Positions 12,091 through 24,490 of a DNA stretch of 64,000 nt are shown one piece after another; the first letter of the stretch is position 1; each line of letters opens with the position of its first letter. This DNA comes from Aquatica leii (taxonomy: Eukaryota > Arthropoda > Insecta > Coleoptera > Lampyridae): positions 3,400,937-3,464,936 of the forward strand of contig CM069436.1 of NCBI GenBank assembly GCA_035610365.1, in the 5' to 3' direction. The position numbers and the translations under genes are program-made. The notes under the pieces are model-generated. The model searched no databases, was not told the DNA's origin, and was given only the letters and a program-made list of their open reading frames with translations.

Positions 12091-12474
12091 TTAAATGGCT
12101 TCCTTGTATAGTCTAGGCCAGAAGTTTTGGGATTTAGCCAACATTGTTGCCTCTTCAAATTTTATCGTGTGACCGGTGTCTAAAAAGTGTTCCGCAACAA
12201 CAGATCTTGTGTTATGTTTCTTTGTATCCGCCTTATGTTCTTTTAATCTGGTAGCTATGTTGCGTCCCGTTTGTCCTATGTAAGCCATCCCACACGAACA
12301 AGGGATGTGGTAAACCCCTGGTTCCTTGAGTGGTGCTTTTGTTTCTTTTGATTTTGAGAAATTGGCTGCTATTTTATTTGTTGCAGTGAAGACCACTTGA
12401 ATATTTTTCCCTCTAAGTATCCTGGCTATTTTATCCGTGCAGCCATTTATGTAAGGAAGGAAGGAAGTTGCCAC
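12091..12474 (-). pseudogene. Penelope GIY-YIG endonuclease (left copy)
   Basis: This 127-codon open segment is the C-terminal endonuclease of a Penelope RT polyprotein. It shows VYHIPC, then AYIGQTGRNIATRLKEHKAD, the GIY-YIG signature with its catalytic Arg, then HFLDTGHTIKF. GIY-YIG domains nick DNA and prime insertion in this class. The frame is open here, but the element is 5' truncated and carries an upstream nonsense codon, so no full protein can be made. Confidence 0.85.
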
Positions 12475-12647
12475 GGGTTCCTCCTTCTTTGGTTTTTCCT
12501 TACTGTGTTTCTTAATTGCTCGATATATGTCTGCTTTTCTGAAACCGTTTTTTATTAAGGCGTTTGTTAGGTGACCTAGCTCTTTAACGTGCTCGGTTCA
12601 CTGATCGCCTTGGCCCTGTGTACTAAAGTTTTTAGAACTGCCAACTT

Positions 12648-12893
12648 CTAAGCTGGATGATGATGTGATTCGGCGTTGAGGTATCTGTCAGTATGTGTCG
12701 GTTTTCTATATACTTGATGTCCCAGTTTGTTGTCCATATTTCGAGCGACCAGTACGTCCAAGAACGGAATGCTTCTGTTTGTTTTCTTTTCCATGGTGAA
12801 TTTGATGTTGAAATCTAACTGGTTGATGTGATCCAGAAAGTTGTGTAGTGTTTCTGTTCCATGAGACCAAATAACAAATGTATCGTCCACCTT
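12648..12893 (-). pseudogene. Penelope RT palm fragment (left copy)
   Basis: This encodes VDDTFVIWSHGTETLHNFLD, the catalytic YVDD box missing its leading Tyr at the truncation, followed by IPFLDVLV and VYRKPTHTDRYLN, all conserved in Penelope RTs. It retains the VYRKPTHTDRYL stretch that the right copy has lost. The TAG that ends it is a nonsense change relative to the right copy. Confidence 0.8.
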
Positions 12894-12965
12894 TCGGCCG
12901 CTGTAAAATCCGCCAGCACGATCCCGGAACATCAAAAGTGACGACTAATTCCTACAGACACCAGG

Positions 12966-14213
12966 ATGCCGCACCTTTACGGCTTTCCAAAAATCCACAA
13001 ATTAGGGGTACCGCTTTGCCCCATTGTGAGTGCTACAGGTTCAGCCACTCATCCTCTGGCTAGATACTTATGTACCATTTTACAACTGCTTACGGGAAAA
13101 GGCATCCACCACGTAAAAAATTTCCAGCAATTTGTTTCTAGAATTAAAGAAATTAAATTGGAACATTTTAGTCAGTTTTAAGGTGACATCTCTCTTCACA
13201 AAAGTGCTTCTACAAACAGCACTGGAAATCATCAAGACCAAATTACGAAAAACGGATTTGGATGAGGAGCGTAACGGACTAATTTAGCTATGCTTAAAGT
13301 CCACGTACTTCTCATTCAACAATATTGTATACGAACAAATTGAAGGGGCAGCCATGGGATCACCACTTTCCCCAGTCATCACCAATATATTTATGGAGGA
13401 TTTTGAAGAAAAAGCATTAGAAACGGCTACCCTCAAACCAAAATGGCTACGTTATGTGGACGATACATTTGTAATTTGGTCTCATGGAACAGAAACACTA
13501 CACAACTTTCTGGATCACATCAACCAATTAGATTTCAACATCAAATTCACCATGGAAAAGAAAACAAACAGAAGCATTCCGTTCTTGGACGTACTGGTCA
13601 CTCAAAATATGGGCAACAAATCAAATCACATCATCAACCAGCTCAGAAGCTTGCAGTTCTAAAAATTTTAGTAGACAGAGCCAAGGCGATCAGTGAACCG
13701 AACACGTTAAAGCCCAAGCTAGGTCACCTAACAAACGCTTTAATAAAAAACGGTTTCAGAAAAGCAGACATATATCGAGCAATTAACGAACACAGTAAGG
13801 AAAAACAAAAGAAGGAGGAACCCGTGTCAACTTCCTTCCTTCCTTACATAAAAGGCTGCACGGATGAAATAGCCAGAATACTTAGAAGGAAAAATATCAA
13901 AATGATCTTCACTGCAACAAATAAAATAGCAGCTAATTTCTCAAAATCAAAAGAAACAAAAGCACCACTTGAGGAACCAGAGGTTTACTACATCCCTTGT
14001 TTGTGTGGGCTGGCTTACATAGGACAAACGGGACGCAACATAGCTACCAGATTAATAGAACATAAAGCGGATACAAAGAAACATAGCACAAGATCTGCTG
14101 TTGCGGAACACTTTTTAGATAGCGGTCACACAATAAAATTTGAAGAGGCAACAATGTTGGCTAAATCCCAAAACTTCTGGCCTAGACTATACAAGGAAGT
14201 TATTGAAATCTAA
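12966..14213 (+). pseudogene. Penelope RT plus GIY-YIG polyprotein, broken
   Basis: Order of parts: RT finger motif PHLYGFPKIHK with PIVSATGSATHPLARYL (12966-13181); a frame break; MGSPLSPVITNIFMEDFE, YVDDTFVIW and IPFLDVLV (13354-13662); a deletion that shifts frame; then the connector and GIY-YIG domain (AYIGQTGRNIATRL) to the stop at 14211-14213. YVDD is the RT catalytic box. At least two frame disruptions prevent a full-length enzyme of the usual 700-800 residues. Confidence 0.85.
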
Positions 14214-14372
14214 AAATACGACAATTTTAATAGAGATAATGAAATCGATCTAGCGCCAATATGGAAAAACATGTTCCGGAAAACTAATGAATCGAAACCG
14301 TCACGTACCATTGACCCGAACGGCGTAATATAAAAGCTTGTCAAGATCTTATATCTTTAGTTTCAGTTTTTT

Positions 14373-14406
14373 CTGAAGAAGACAGCCACATGACTGTCGA
14401 AACGTC
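14373..14406 (+). ncRNA. Hammerhead-ribozyme-like motif, right Penelope arm
   Basis: The order CTGAAGA, then a stem of GACAG pairing with CTGTC around an 8-nt loop, then GAAA, then CGTC matches the conserved core of minimal hammerhead ribozymes (CUGANGA, stem II, GAAA, short stem III, GUC). Such motifs are known in the terminal repeats of Penelope-like elements. Stem I pairing is weak by eye, so self-cleavage is an inference. Confidence 0.5.
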
Positions 14407-14480
14407 AAACATTGTAAATTTTTCAAAGCTTGTGAGTTTACTAAGTTTCATAAATTTTGTGAAAAGTGTAAATATGAAAC

Positions 14481-15175
14481 GCGAAAGCCTCAAAAATAAA
14501 AAAAAGATGAAACGATGGTTCAGAATGTAATATTTACTGATCTGAAAGAGGACTCTTTTATCTTGGCACAAATTATTTCGTCCGCCAATATAGTGGTAAT
14601 AGGTTGCAAAAGCATAAATGCAAAAAACATGCGTATTAGTCACTTAGATATATTTTTTTGTGTTTAAAATGACTGTGACCCAGAAACATTTTACTCTTTC
14701 GTCAATAAAGAAAAATCAACTCGAAAATTAAGTTTAATCTTTTCAGTAATATTTATTACAAACGACAAAGAAATTTTAGATTAAACGCACTTATATATTT
14801 TTTTTCTATGTAGTATATTGTCTATGTATTTTTTTTTTAAATAATAAAACTGGACAAAGCGGAAAGTTGTCGAAAGCGGAAAATTTATACGGTCTCGTTT
14901 TTCGTTTTAATAGATTTCACTATATTATTGGTTGTAAGAAATAATTTTTTATAGCCAGTTTAAGTACTTGTTTAAATCGTTAGTAACGCAGAATTTATAG
15001 ATTAATTACAGCATTTTAAATACATTTTTATCAAAATTATCGTATTGTAATTTTAATAGTTTTGTTAATTGCAAGTAACTACACAAAAAAGTTTTCAATC
15101 GACTCACATATTTCAGTTTTTCTATCTATTTTATAATACAACTACATAATCCTAAGTACTCTTCAAATTTAGATA
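14481..15175. other. Intergenic, upstream of MMP-B
   Basis: AT-rich DNA between the Penelope pair and MMP-B. The last 100 bases contain AAAAAAGTTTTCAAT, shared with the region before MMP-A, and a TATA-like TTTTATAATA about 45 bp before the ATG. No other gene is seen. Confidence 0.4.
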
Positions 15176-16343
15176 ATGAACGCGTTGTTTTTAATTTTTA
15201 CATTTGTTTTAACTGACACGGTCAATTCAAGTTCTTTTGAATACGGTAAACATGTAACAAACGATTTCAGTTTGTTGACGCATTTTTTTCAGGACCAGAA
15301 TTAGCTGTAGTTGAAAATAGAGAAGTTGTAAGTGTATTTAACTCATGATTTTAACTGATATTGGTACTTTTAGTCTAAATATTTAAAAGATTTCGGCTAC
15401 TTGCCAAATTCTGCGCGCCACTCAAGAGGAAACAACAAAATTGGATTGAAACGGTTACAACAGTTTTTTAACCTGCCCGTAACAGGCCGTCCAGATGCGG
15501 AAACTCTCGAAGTAAGTTTTGTTAGTATTTTTTTAACACTCATAGACATAATTTTAGTTAATAAAACAACCACGATGCGGGTTTTCTGATTTTAACTCTA
15601 ACACCAGCAGATTTGAATTGCTCACCAAAGGCCTTGCTGATAAAGATATTATGTATAGGTAAACGTATACATACCTGTTATTGAATAAACGACTTATATG
15701 TTTTTTTTCTAGCATTGGCAGGTATAGTTCAAAGTTGTCAAACAGTTATGTTGACGATAATATAGCACTTGCTTTAGAAATATGGGCTAAATATGCTTTT
15801 TTAAAGTTTACCAAGGTTGACGAGGATTATCATAAAGTTCATATTCGATTTGGTTTTATGCCAGCAGATCATGATGATGGGTAAGTAAAAATAACGTTTA
15901 ATCTTTTTTTTTTAATTATTAGTGGTAACACATTAGACATCCTTTTGATGGACCCGGCGGAGTATTAGCTCATGCAATTGTTGCTTCGTCTCGTGGTGGC
16001 GAAGTACATTATGACGAAACAGAAAATTGGGCTGAACAAGAAAAACGTATCATTTTTCCTCCTAAAAGTAAACAAAACTTATATTGATACCGCAAATTTA
16101 TTTTGTTGTTTATAGAGGTTGACTTCTTTTCGGTGACTCTTCATGAAATTGGACACGTTTTAGGACTTGCGCATTCAAATGTATATGAGTCAGTTATGTT
16201 TCCTATTTATAGATACTTTGAGAAAAACAATGACTTATACGAAGACGACATCAATGGTATTAAATATATTTATCGTGAGTTTATATATTTTTTAAATAAT
16301 TACAAAACACTCTGTTGCTTTAGGTACACGCAGAAGAGATTGA
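15176..16343 (+). CDS. MMP copy B: minimal secreted matrix metalloproteinase
   Basis: Eight exons can be read: 15176-15245, 15293-15327, 15374-15511, 15558-15658, 15713-15880, 15937-16067, 16116-16274 and 16324-16343, all with AG/GT borders and summing to 273 codons plus stop. The protein has a hydrophobic signal peptide (MNALFLIFTFVLT), an MMP propeptide (YLKDFGYL, then LQQFFNLPVTG), the cysteine switch PRCGFSD, and the catalytic segment FDGPGG with zinc site HEIGHVLGLAHS and Met-turn SVMFPIY. The tail is only RTRRRD; there is no hinge or hemopexin domain. Secreted MMPs cut matrix and other extracellular proteins after propeptide removal. The switch reads FSD where PRCGVPD is usual, but Cys is kept. 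AATAAA lies at 16410. It is the middle member of the array at 5.2, 15.2 and 36.8 kb. No lesion is seen. Confidence 0.85.
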
Positions 16344-19300
16344 TCCGGCTACTCATAAACGTGCAAAAACAAGGTTTTTTAAGATTAAATTTAGTTTTTG
16401 GATTTACTTAATAAAAATTACATTTGAAAAAATGAAGAGTGGCGCGACTTTTTTTGGTAACATAAAACATTCAAAATTCTTCGTAATGAAAATGGCACTT
16501 AAAGAGAAAGAATATAAAAAAATTCAATAAACAAATATCTCGCAAAAAATTGTTGTATTTACTTTCGATAGTAATATAAAGTGGGTACTCTAATCCAAAT
16601 CTTTCTTTATTCTACTCGTTTTTGTTTTAACTTTTTGGTTAGGGATAATTCCCGGCTCGGGCTTTGGCCCGGCCCGGCTCAAAACCCTATTTGATTTCGG
16701 ACCAAATTTCGAGTCGGGTCGAGAGAACAGTATTTGGGTCGTTCTTCGGGTATATATATTTAAGGTTTAAGACCGGGCCGAGTCCACGGTAACGGTTTGA
16801 TCCAAAAAAATCGAGTTTTTCAGACCGACCCAAAAAAACTGATGCAGATTAATAAAATATGTGTTAGGTGGTATGAATCTTTTAGGTTTTATTAAAAAAA
16901 ACAAATTACTCTGTTTAAGCTTTGGCCAGTGGCGTATTTACGGAGGAAGATCAAGGGGGTATATCCCCCCCATAAGTGTTATTGAGTAACAAAAAGCCTT
17001 ATTAGCAAGGATTAAAGTGTAAAACCACGTCGTTTAAATTTTGTATTATAGTAAGTATAGGTACCTACCTAATGTTGTACTATAAAAACAATTAAAAAAA
17101 ACGTTTACTGTTTTTTCATTTATTTTATTCTCTAGTACTAATTACTGTGTATGTTACTAGCTTTGACGTGTTTCATTAAAACGTGATAACATTATTTTGA
17201 ATTGTATTAGATTGCATTTGAAGTATGTATTTATGTTCTCTGCTCAAGTTTTAAATGAATGCTATAGCACTTAATTAAAAAAGTTAATTTGATTTAAAAA
17301 CAAAATAAATTTAAAAAAGTTCAATTAATAGCTCGAATAAATTTAAACTTCATGCCCAAATATAAAATTGCTGTTTTAATTAGTCTAAATTTTTAATATT
17401 TCCGGATTAAATTAAAGTCAACATTCAGATTTTTTTTGTAAAAGAAGTATTATCATCATTTTAATGTAATTAGTGGTTGAATTGTAATCTTAATTCCCAT
17501 TACAAATTTTCATAACATTTATTCGTAGTTTGCTTTTTTATAGAAAATGGATTTTTATGAATATAGGTAAAATCCGATGTTCAATTGTTTTTTTGATTAC
17601 ACTGTCGTAATACACGGAAAAGATGCTTCAACTTTGCTAATTTAACCCAATTTATGGATGATATCAAACCTACTAGTTTACGTATTAGACAGAAGATATG
17701 CGTAACTCAAATTTACTTATCCTCGCAAACAAAAATTATTGGGCCAATAGAAAGTATAAACATTTTTTTTCTAATTCTAAGCGTTGTTTCATACTATTAG
17801 AAATAAATTTACGTGTCGCAATAGTTGCCCCATCAAATTTCGACATAATACAGAAATTCTAAGTAGACGGAGCGGTTCCAGGCGCGGGCGTGGCCCCCGG
17901 TTTAAAAAAACATCGTGTAAAAATAAGATAAAAAAATGCAAATATTCCCAAATAAGGAAATAATGTTTTATCTTGCTTTAAGTAATAAATAATAATAAAA
18001 CAAGTACAATAACATTAACAAAATATAATAATACAAAGAAGTGAAACTTTTTAACGAAATAATTACAAAACATTAATAATTTATAGTTTTTAAACTATTT
18101 TTTTTTAATTTATATTATTGTATACTTGTTTCCTTTACTTGTACTTATTATTTTGCTTTTTTTGACAATGTTGATAAATCCATATATATTTGGCAAACGT
18201 AATGAATCATTTGAATTTCGTTCATTACATCTCAATTACCTACTAAACAAAAATTTACAAATGTTTTTCTACTTTTATTACTAGTACTTAGCGTATTGAA
18301 ACCAAAATCAAAGATTGAATTACAATTTGAGAAGAAAAAATACAGAAATTCTCATCAAAATTACGCTTAAAGCAGTGTTTCTATAGACCCGAAACCCCGT
18401 TCTTCTACGGAGTATTTCATACCCCCAGTAATGCTCCCTTCTGCTCAAGACTCCGCTATTATTAAGTAGGGTATATAAAAGGGTTACTTAAAATTCATTT
18501 TGTAATATATAATATTTAGTGCTATTTTGTGTCTTCCTGGACAAGCAGAGTTATCACTAGAAACTAGAGGGAATATTATTGCTTTGCGATAATGTCGATT
18601 TTTTTATCCGAGTAATTGCTGCACGTATTGGTTTATCGGTAAGATAATTTTTTATTTTGCTTTTCTAATCAATTTTAAACATGGGTGTATATACCTATTT
18701 TATAGGTATTATATGATGTATAATTCAGATTGCACAATTATTCACCTACATCACAGGAAATTGTTTATAATGTAATTTTAAAACTTTTAGTTACATAGCA
18801 ATTGGGTATCAAGTTTTTCACGTCCCTCAAGTTAGAAATACAAAGTTAGAAAAATTAAACAAAACATAATTAAGACTTACTAATTTCTTGCGAAAGAAAA
18901 AACTTGTAGCTTTCTTACTTTTTTAATTATGCATTAAACTTGAGGCAAGTTTAAAATGTGTTGTGTTAAAATTTGTTGCTAAATTGTTGTTAATTAATTA
19001 TAGAAGAAAAAAAGCTGACAGCTTTATTATTATTTTACACACATTTTAAACAGGAAATAAATTCATTAAAACACTTTTTAGAATGGCGTACTGCTAACTT
19101 GCCTCAAGTATAACTAACGCAAACTAAAAAAGTAAGAATGTTAATTTTTTTTTCTTTCACAACAAATTCCTAACTATACTTTATTTAATTCTGCTAACCT
19201 TGTACTGCTAACTTCAAAGACGTAACTTTTTCATTTAAATTAATAACATTACTTTATCGATGTTTTTTAGTAAACGTAAACTTTTTTGTGCAGTTTTAAT

Positions 19301-20609
19301 TAACTATTATTTATTTTATTAGAAAAATGTGACCCATTATTGGATTTAACGCGAAGAACAAGGCGCGGAAAGTGATCGCTCTTTGCAGACCGCCTATAGA
19401 AGTGGAAGGCCATCTCTTTTATCCAGAGTTGAAAAAGACAACATGTAACGTCCCGTTTGAATTCATTACATTAAAATTCAATTTTACATTCATTTATTTT
19501 CTGCAACTAATATTGCACGTAAATTTATTCAGTTTGGCAACAATGGCAACGTCGCGTTGTTTCAAATCTACCTGAGTTGTAGCTTAAAACTGCCATTTCC
19601 GTTTGAACAATCTTGGCGTGCGTGTCGTAGTGATGCGGAGAAGACACATTTTCTTGATTATGGCGTAAAAACCCATGCAATTTAATTTTTATTCATTCCA
19701 TCTAATTATTGGTGAGTTTACCTTTATTTTGATATAATTTTTCTATTGAATTCAACATTTTTAGTGATTTCGCAATGTTGCGCAGTAGTTAGACAAAGGA
19801 AATTATTTTGAAGACCGTTGCTAAGTGTAACGTGAGTACAGCATGTCATTCAAAAAACCATTCTAATTATTTATATTTAGGGTCTTTTCGTTTATTGGAT
19901 TTTTATTCTGGATCTTTTCTTTTACTGGATCTTTTATTTTGGTTTTGTCGTTTAATTAATGGATTATCAGTTATTAAAGTTTATTATACATTGGTTTATT
20001 CCTGTTGAAAAATTTTATCACTACAACAAAGTATGTGCTAAAAATAGAAGATATACGATAACGTCATATTATATGGTGAGTCAACTGAAATTAAGATACT
20101 GCATTTTACCTTCAAATAATTAAATTGTGTCATTAAAACTGTTCACTCGATAACAAATTAACCGTTTACTATTTTTTTTGCATTTAATATTAATTACTTA
20201 TTAGGTGTAAGGTTTTACGCTTTTTATTCATCACCAATTTAAAGGTGGTTGGCGCCCTAATATTTTATTTTAAATCCTGTTTTATTTCTAATATGTTTAA
20301 TTCAAATATTGTTTTTTAATGTAAATAGTATATTAAGTTATAATTAATAAATTTAAAGAGTTCACGTCTTTGTAATTATTTCCATTCAACCCATACCCAG
20401 AGGTCTGTGCTTACGATTGCTGTCGTGGTCAAATTATTATTTTTACTTTTAATTATACATTCTTTATTCCGTCAGAGTATTTTTTATTACAAACATTATC
20501 TAAGATGCTCGTTTGACTCCATTCACAACTTCCCCCATCATTCGCGAAAGACTACAGCTACAATAAGGAATACTTTGAAAGCTATCAACCTATAAAGAAA
20601 CCTGTAATA
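16344..20609. other. Long gene-poor AT-rich interval
   Basis: No gene is recognised. Local oddities are a GC-rich patch of CCCGGCTCGGG-type repeats at about 16640-16830, and CAGTGGCGTATTTACGG at about 16926 followed by GGGGGTATATCCCCCCC, which resembles the termini of some insect DNA transposons. A further GC-rich patch (GCGGGCGTGGCCCCCGG) lies at about 17883. The frames at 19372-20595 lack known motifs and look random. Confidence 0.35.
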
Positions 20610-21222
20610 ACTGAAAAAAATGCCTATCGGAGATTGCAGTTTTCAGAAAAACATTTAAGTTTTGATTGGAAAGGTGTAAAAAGTAAAAAAGTCCTTTGGA
20701 GACCACATACTTCTAGATATGAATCAAAACATGTGCAACCTAACAAAAGAAGTGAGATAATTAGTGCTGCGTACTGGGGATGGATAAGTGATGCTGGCCC
20801 AGAGTAATTAACACGTGTCGATGGACGCTTAACTGCTCAAACTTACCTGACGATTTTCGGAGACGTTATGTTGCCCTCCGTACGAGCAGTTTATCACGAA
20901 GGACCAATTCGGTTTGTTCAGGACAATTCTCCTATACATACGGCAGCGGTAGTTCAAGAATGGCTCTTCCAACAGAAGTTAAAAGAATCCGTGGGCCACC
21001 TAAGTCATACAGAGAATTTGTGAGCGGCAACCGTGCGTTTGTGAAACGACGAACTAAACAATAACATAGAAATACGAAATATAAACAACTTGCATCGCCA
21101 TATTAATACCGTGTGGAAAAGATTTCGAGGAACTAATGTATGTGCCAATTTAATCAATTCGGTGCCAAACCGTCTATGGGAATGTATAACCAATACTCGA
21201 TATTACACCCATTACTAGCATG
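20610..21222 (+). pseudogene. Tc1-like transposase C-terminal relic
   Basis: Shifting plus-strand frames give FSEKHLSFDWKGV, then SKKVLWRPHTSRYESKHV, then VDGRLTAQTYLTIFGDVMLP, then GPIRFVQDNSPIHTAAVVQE, then HINTVWKRFRGTNVCANLIN. The QDNSPIHTA box carries the second catalytic Asp of Tc1/mariner DDE/D transposases. There are several stops and frameshifts. The N-terminal DNA-binding part and TIRs are not recognised. Confidence 0.65.
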
Positions 21223-21311
21223 TAAAATACAAATATTGTTTAATCATGTTTTTTATTAGGATTTTCTGTCTCTAGTTTTGTTCTTGTAATATAAATAGTG
21301 TTTATGTATAA

Positions 21312-22205
21312 TCTATATATATAAAAATGTTATGTTGGTTTGTGTACGCTTCAAAAACTCAAAAACTTCTGCACCGATTGAGTTGAAATTTTAACATGAT
21401 ATAAAATCCGCATCAAGGATTGTTTTTATCTATTTTTTTTGCATCAGTCACATATCTGCGACCGCGAGAAAAGAGTTTTTTTAACGATCAGCTGTGTATC
21501 AGTGACCGCGCCATCTGCCGTAAGCGAGGAAAACACTCGCTGACAACCAAAATAGTCATGACGCAGTCACATGAGAAACAATTTCGTTCCCAATTACATT
21601 GTTTATTTATAAAAAAATTTGCATCTGATTCTGATTATTATACAATCTGAATTAAATATTCACTTAAATCAAGAATTTTCGATAGCGTTGTTATCGAACT
21701 GCGCCTTTCACCAAATCGTAGGTAGAGGTTATATTTTATATCAAAGATTGACAGTAAAAATATTATTAACTGACAGGTAAAATAAAAGGATTATAATTCA
21801 AGTGGATTTCTAACAGAAGTGAGTGGTTATATCTTTTTTATTACATCTAACACGTGGACGTAATTATATTATTTATTTTGGATTAACCTCACTTTTAATG
21901 TATATAAATATAATTAAATTAAAACTAGGAATTATTAATTAATACGAATGTCAATATAGTAAACATCAATTAATTTCAATAATAAAATCAAATAAAATAA
22001 CAATTAAATGTAAAACAATTCACTGTTAGAAAATGAAAACATAAAGAGGTGCATTTTTTATTACATTTTTCATAATTTTCTTATATTTTTCGTTTTTAAT
22101 AATTTATTCATTCATTTTGATTTCGAAAAAATCTTTGTTTTGTTTCTCATTTCTCAACCATTCAATCACAATGTGCCACTGCGAAGCGTGACAGGGTACA
22201 GCTAG
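21312..22205 (+). mobile_element. Non-autonomous Helitron, 894 bp
   Basis: It begins TCTATATATATAAAAATG directly after A (21311) and ends CTAG directly before T (22206), the A/T target context and TC...CTRR termini of Helitrons. About 16 bp before the end is a small imperfect hairpin, TGCCAC-TGCGAAGC-GTGACA, the expected 3' stop signal. No Rep-helicase is encoded, so it would depend on a relative for rolling-circle transposition. The open frame at 21420-21650 has no known domain. Confidence 0.8.
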
Positions 22206-23579
22206 TTTATAATAAAATCTAAGGTATTATTTCTATTAAAATGTAGTAGGTACTATAATAATCTAAAATGTAAAAAAATGCGCTAGGAAATTGCAAATTG
22301 CATTTCGCATATTTCTAATTTTGTGATTTTTAGATTTACAGCATAGGTATGTATTTTCAAATTTTATTTGGAATTTTTTTTAGCGTTCTGTGTGAGAAAT
22401 TAGACTTGATTTTATAAAGGTAGATATGTATCCTTTAATTTTTTAAACAAATATAATTTAAAATGAGTAATGGGAATTTATACTGCAGTTGTTCGACCAC
22501 TAATTACGTTTGAATGCTGATAATACTTCCTTTGCAAAGAAAATCGGAATGTTGATTTTAATTTAATCCAGATATATTAAGAATTTTAGGTTAATTAGTA
22601 CAGTAGTTTCATATTCGAGCATACAATTTATCATTATTTGAGCTATAGATGGAACTTATTTAATCATAAATAACAATTAATTTTTTTTAATTACTTAAGC
22701 AGAGAACATAAATAAATAGAAAATTCGGCGAAGAAGAATTTAAAACTTTAGGGTACAATTTAGATAAATATTTGGAGGTAAAAAACAAATTCTTTGAACG
22801 CTTAACGCAGTGATTATAAGGAATGGTTAGTAACCTCGTAATATCGCTGCAAGTAATGTCTACAATGCCAATGTTGTCAAATTTAACTAAATAGGCGTTT
22901 TGTTATAACGTAAGTTGGTTGCCTACCTTTCAGGTTGCGCTTAAAAGTGTCCAATTACTTTTTTGATGCAGTTTTACATGCTAATATGTAAGCAACTTTG
23001 CAACTCGGATCCCTAAGCCTAAGTAGGATTTGTAAAGTCATCTATATTTTCTAAAGTGTATTAGATAAAAGTTATAACATATCAATCAATATACTGGGTG
23101 TCCGGATAGGGAGTCGAAGAGAATGTATCTCGACAATGATGAGACCTAGAAGTTTTGGAAAAAAATCCTTATGAATAAATGGAAATCATTTTGAAGGTTG
23201 TAAATTTACCGCTAGAAAGCATAAATGCTATGAAAAAACATAAAGTTTACAGTATCTCGGAAAATAGGGCAATGAGTCATATCTTTAAAAACATAGTTTG
23301 ATAGTTAAAGTGATACGGTGTCATTTTGCTTTATGATATTTTTTTGTATCTGTCATAATAAGAGAAAGGAAGGCTAATACATTTTTCAATATTTACATTT
23401 TAATATTTCCTGAACCATTCAACTAATTTGGATATTTTCAATCTCGTTTGAAAGAACATCTTATGGACTTTCGATACACATTTTTGTTGAACAGTTTGGT
23501 TTAAAAGAAATATCAAGTAGGTGTTATTTACTTTTGTGTATATAGAATTCGGAAAAGGTTAGTTAATTTGCATTGTAAA
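22206..23579. other. Gene-poor interval
   Basis: AT-rich and without recognised coding sequence. At about 23096, TACTGGGTGTCCGGATAGGGAG resembles the start of mariner-like non-autonomous elements, but no matching opposite end was found. The following bases to about 23500 may be its body. Confidence 0.3.
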
Positions 23580-24490
23580 TTAGTTATATTTTAATCTCTT
23601 GATCCGTTTTCTTTTACTCCATGCTTCCTCTATCTACTCTGCCTCTTCACACCTTTTTTCAGTATTTATTTTCCTCGTTTTTTTCTCTTCCCTCAGCTCT
23701 TTAGATTCTTTTAGCATGTGGTCAACCGTCTCCGCACAGCCTGCATAACCTCGCCGTGTCCTTCATGCAGTATTTTTTCCTCTTTCTTCATGTCCACATC
23801 TAAATTTCGCTATCATTTTCTCGTTCATCTTTTTCTCCAGATACTAAAGTAATCATTTTATCTTTATTTTGTCGTAGTGCTCATTGTATCTGGACTGTCT
23901 TATCTTTGTTTTCCTTTTTTGCTGTTTTACGTAAACAAAAGTTTCTCTCATACTGTTCTCTTCTCCTCTTAGCTTCTCTACCTATCTTGCATATCCAGTC
24001 TTTAGTAGTACGCTCTTCTATTATTTTGCTCGTCATTTATTTTCTTGCCTTTTACGAATTTCCAATATGCTTGCAAAATTTTTCATTCTTTTTTTCTGTC
24101 ATGCTGTCTTCGTATTTCACAGCTCGTTTTATTGCGTCCACTCTTATTGTTTCTGTTTCTACCTCATCTGTTACTATGTAACCCAGCGTTTCTTTATTAA
24201 GCCCTAATATCCATTTCCAGTACTTCGCTTTGTACAAAATTATATGTTTTACTAATGTTTGAAATAGTATCTTCCTTCTACCTATATCAATTTTAATTTT
24301 TTTTCTCCTGGACTCCAAACTTGTCCTATTGTTTTATTGGATTTGGCTATCCTTTCTCTTACGTCTGCCCTCTCTCCGTTATCCTGCATTATTTTATACC
24401 CCAAATATGTGACACTTTTTCTACTCTTATACTTCTTTTCAATTACAATCGAAAATTTTCTTTTGTAACTTTAGTATTCTCTAGAAACAC
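23580..24490 (-). pseudogene. LINE RT C-terminal fragment
   Basis: The minus strand reads through RT thumb and connector-like sequence (ILFQTLVKHIILYKAKYWKW at 24052-24318). It continues in other frames to MNEKMIAKFRCGHEERG and a Cys-rich CGYAGC-like stretch, typical of the tail of insect LINE polyproteins. No catalytic box is present, and stops are frequent. It is a different family from the plus-strand LINE that starts near 25090. Confidence 0.5.

Larger units (their letters stand above)
11820..12893 (-). mobile_element. Penelope-like element, left arm (5' truncated)
   Basis: This minus-strand copy is the mirror image of 13455-14480 and meets the plus-strand copy near 12893. It starts within RT at VDDTFVIW, having lost everything upstream, and runs through GIY-YIG to the 3' noncoding end. 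Penelope elements commonly occur as truncated inverted or tandem pairs. In the coding part, TAG replaces the CAG codon seen in the other arm (PA-stop-KL versus PAQKL). Confidence 0.85.
12894..14480 (+). mobile_element. Penelope-like element, right arm
   Basis: The plus-strand copy contains more of RT (from PHLYGFPKIHK at about 12966) and the whole GIY-YIG domain, ending at 14213, then about 260 bp of 3' noncoding sequence. Its 3' part is the inverted duplicate of 11820-12893. Relative to the left copy it has a deletion of just under 60 bp after about 13619. It is close to the left copy in sequence, so both descend from a recent common source. Confidence 0.85.

Noticed and set aside
16640..16830. 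GC-rich repeats considered as a CRISPR-like or promoter island
   Set aside because: Units are irregular, there are no spacers, and the window is eukaryotic; probably a degenerate simple repeat.
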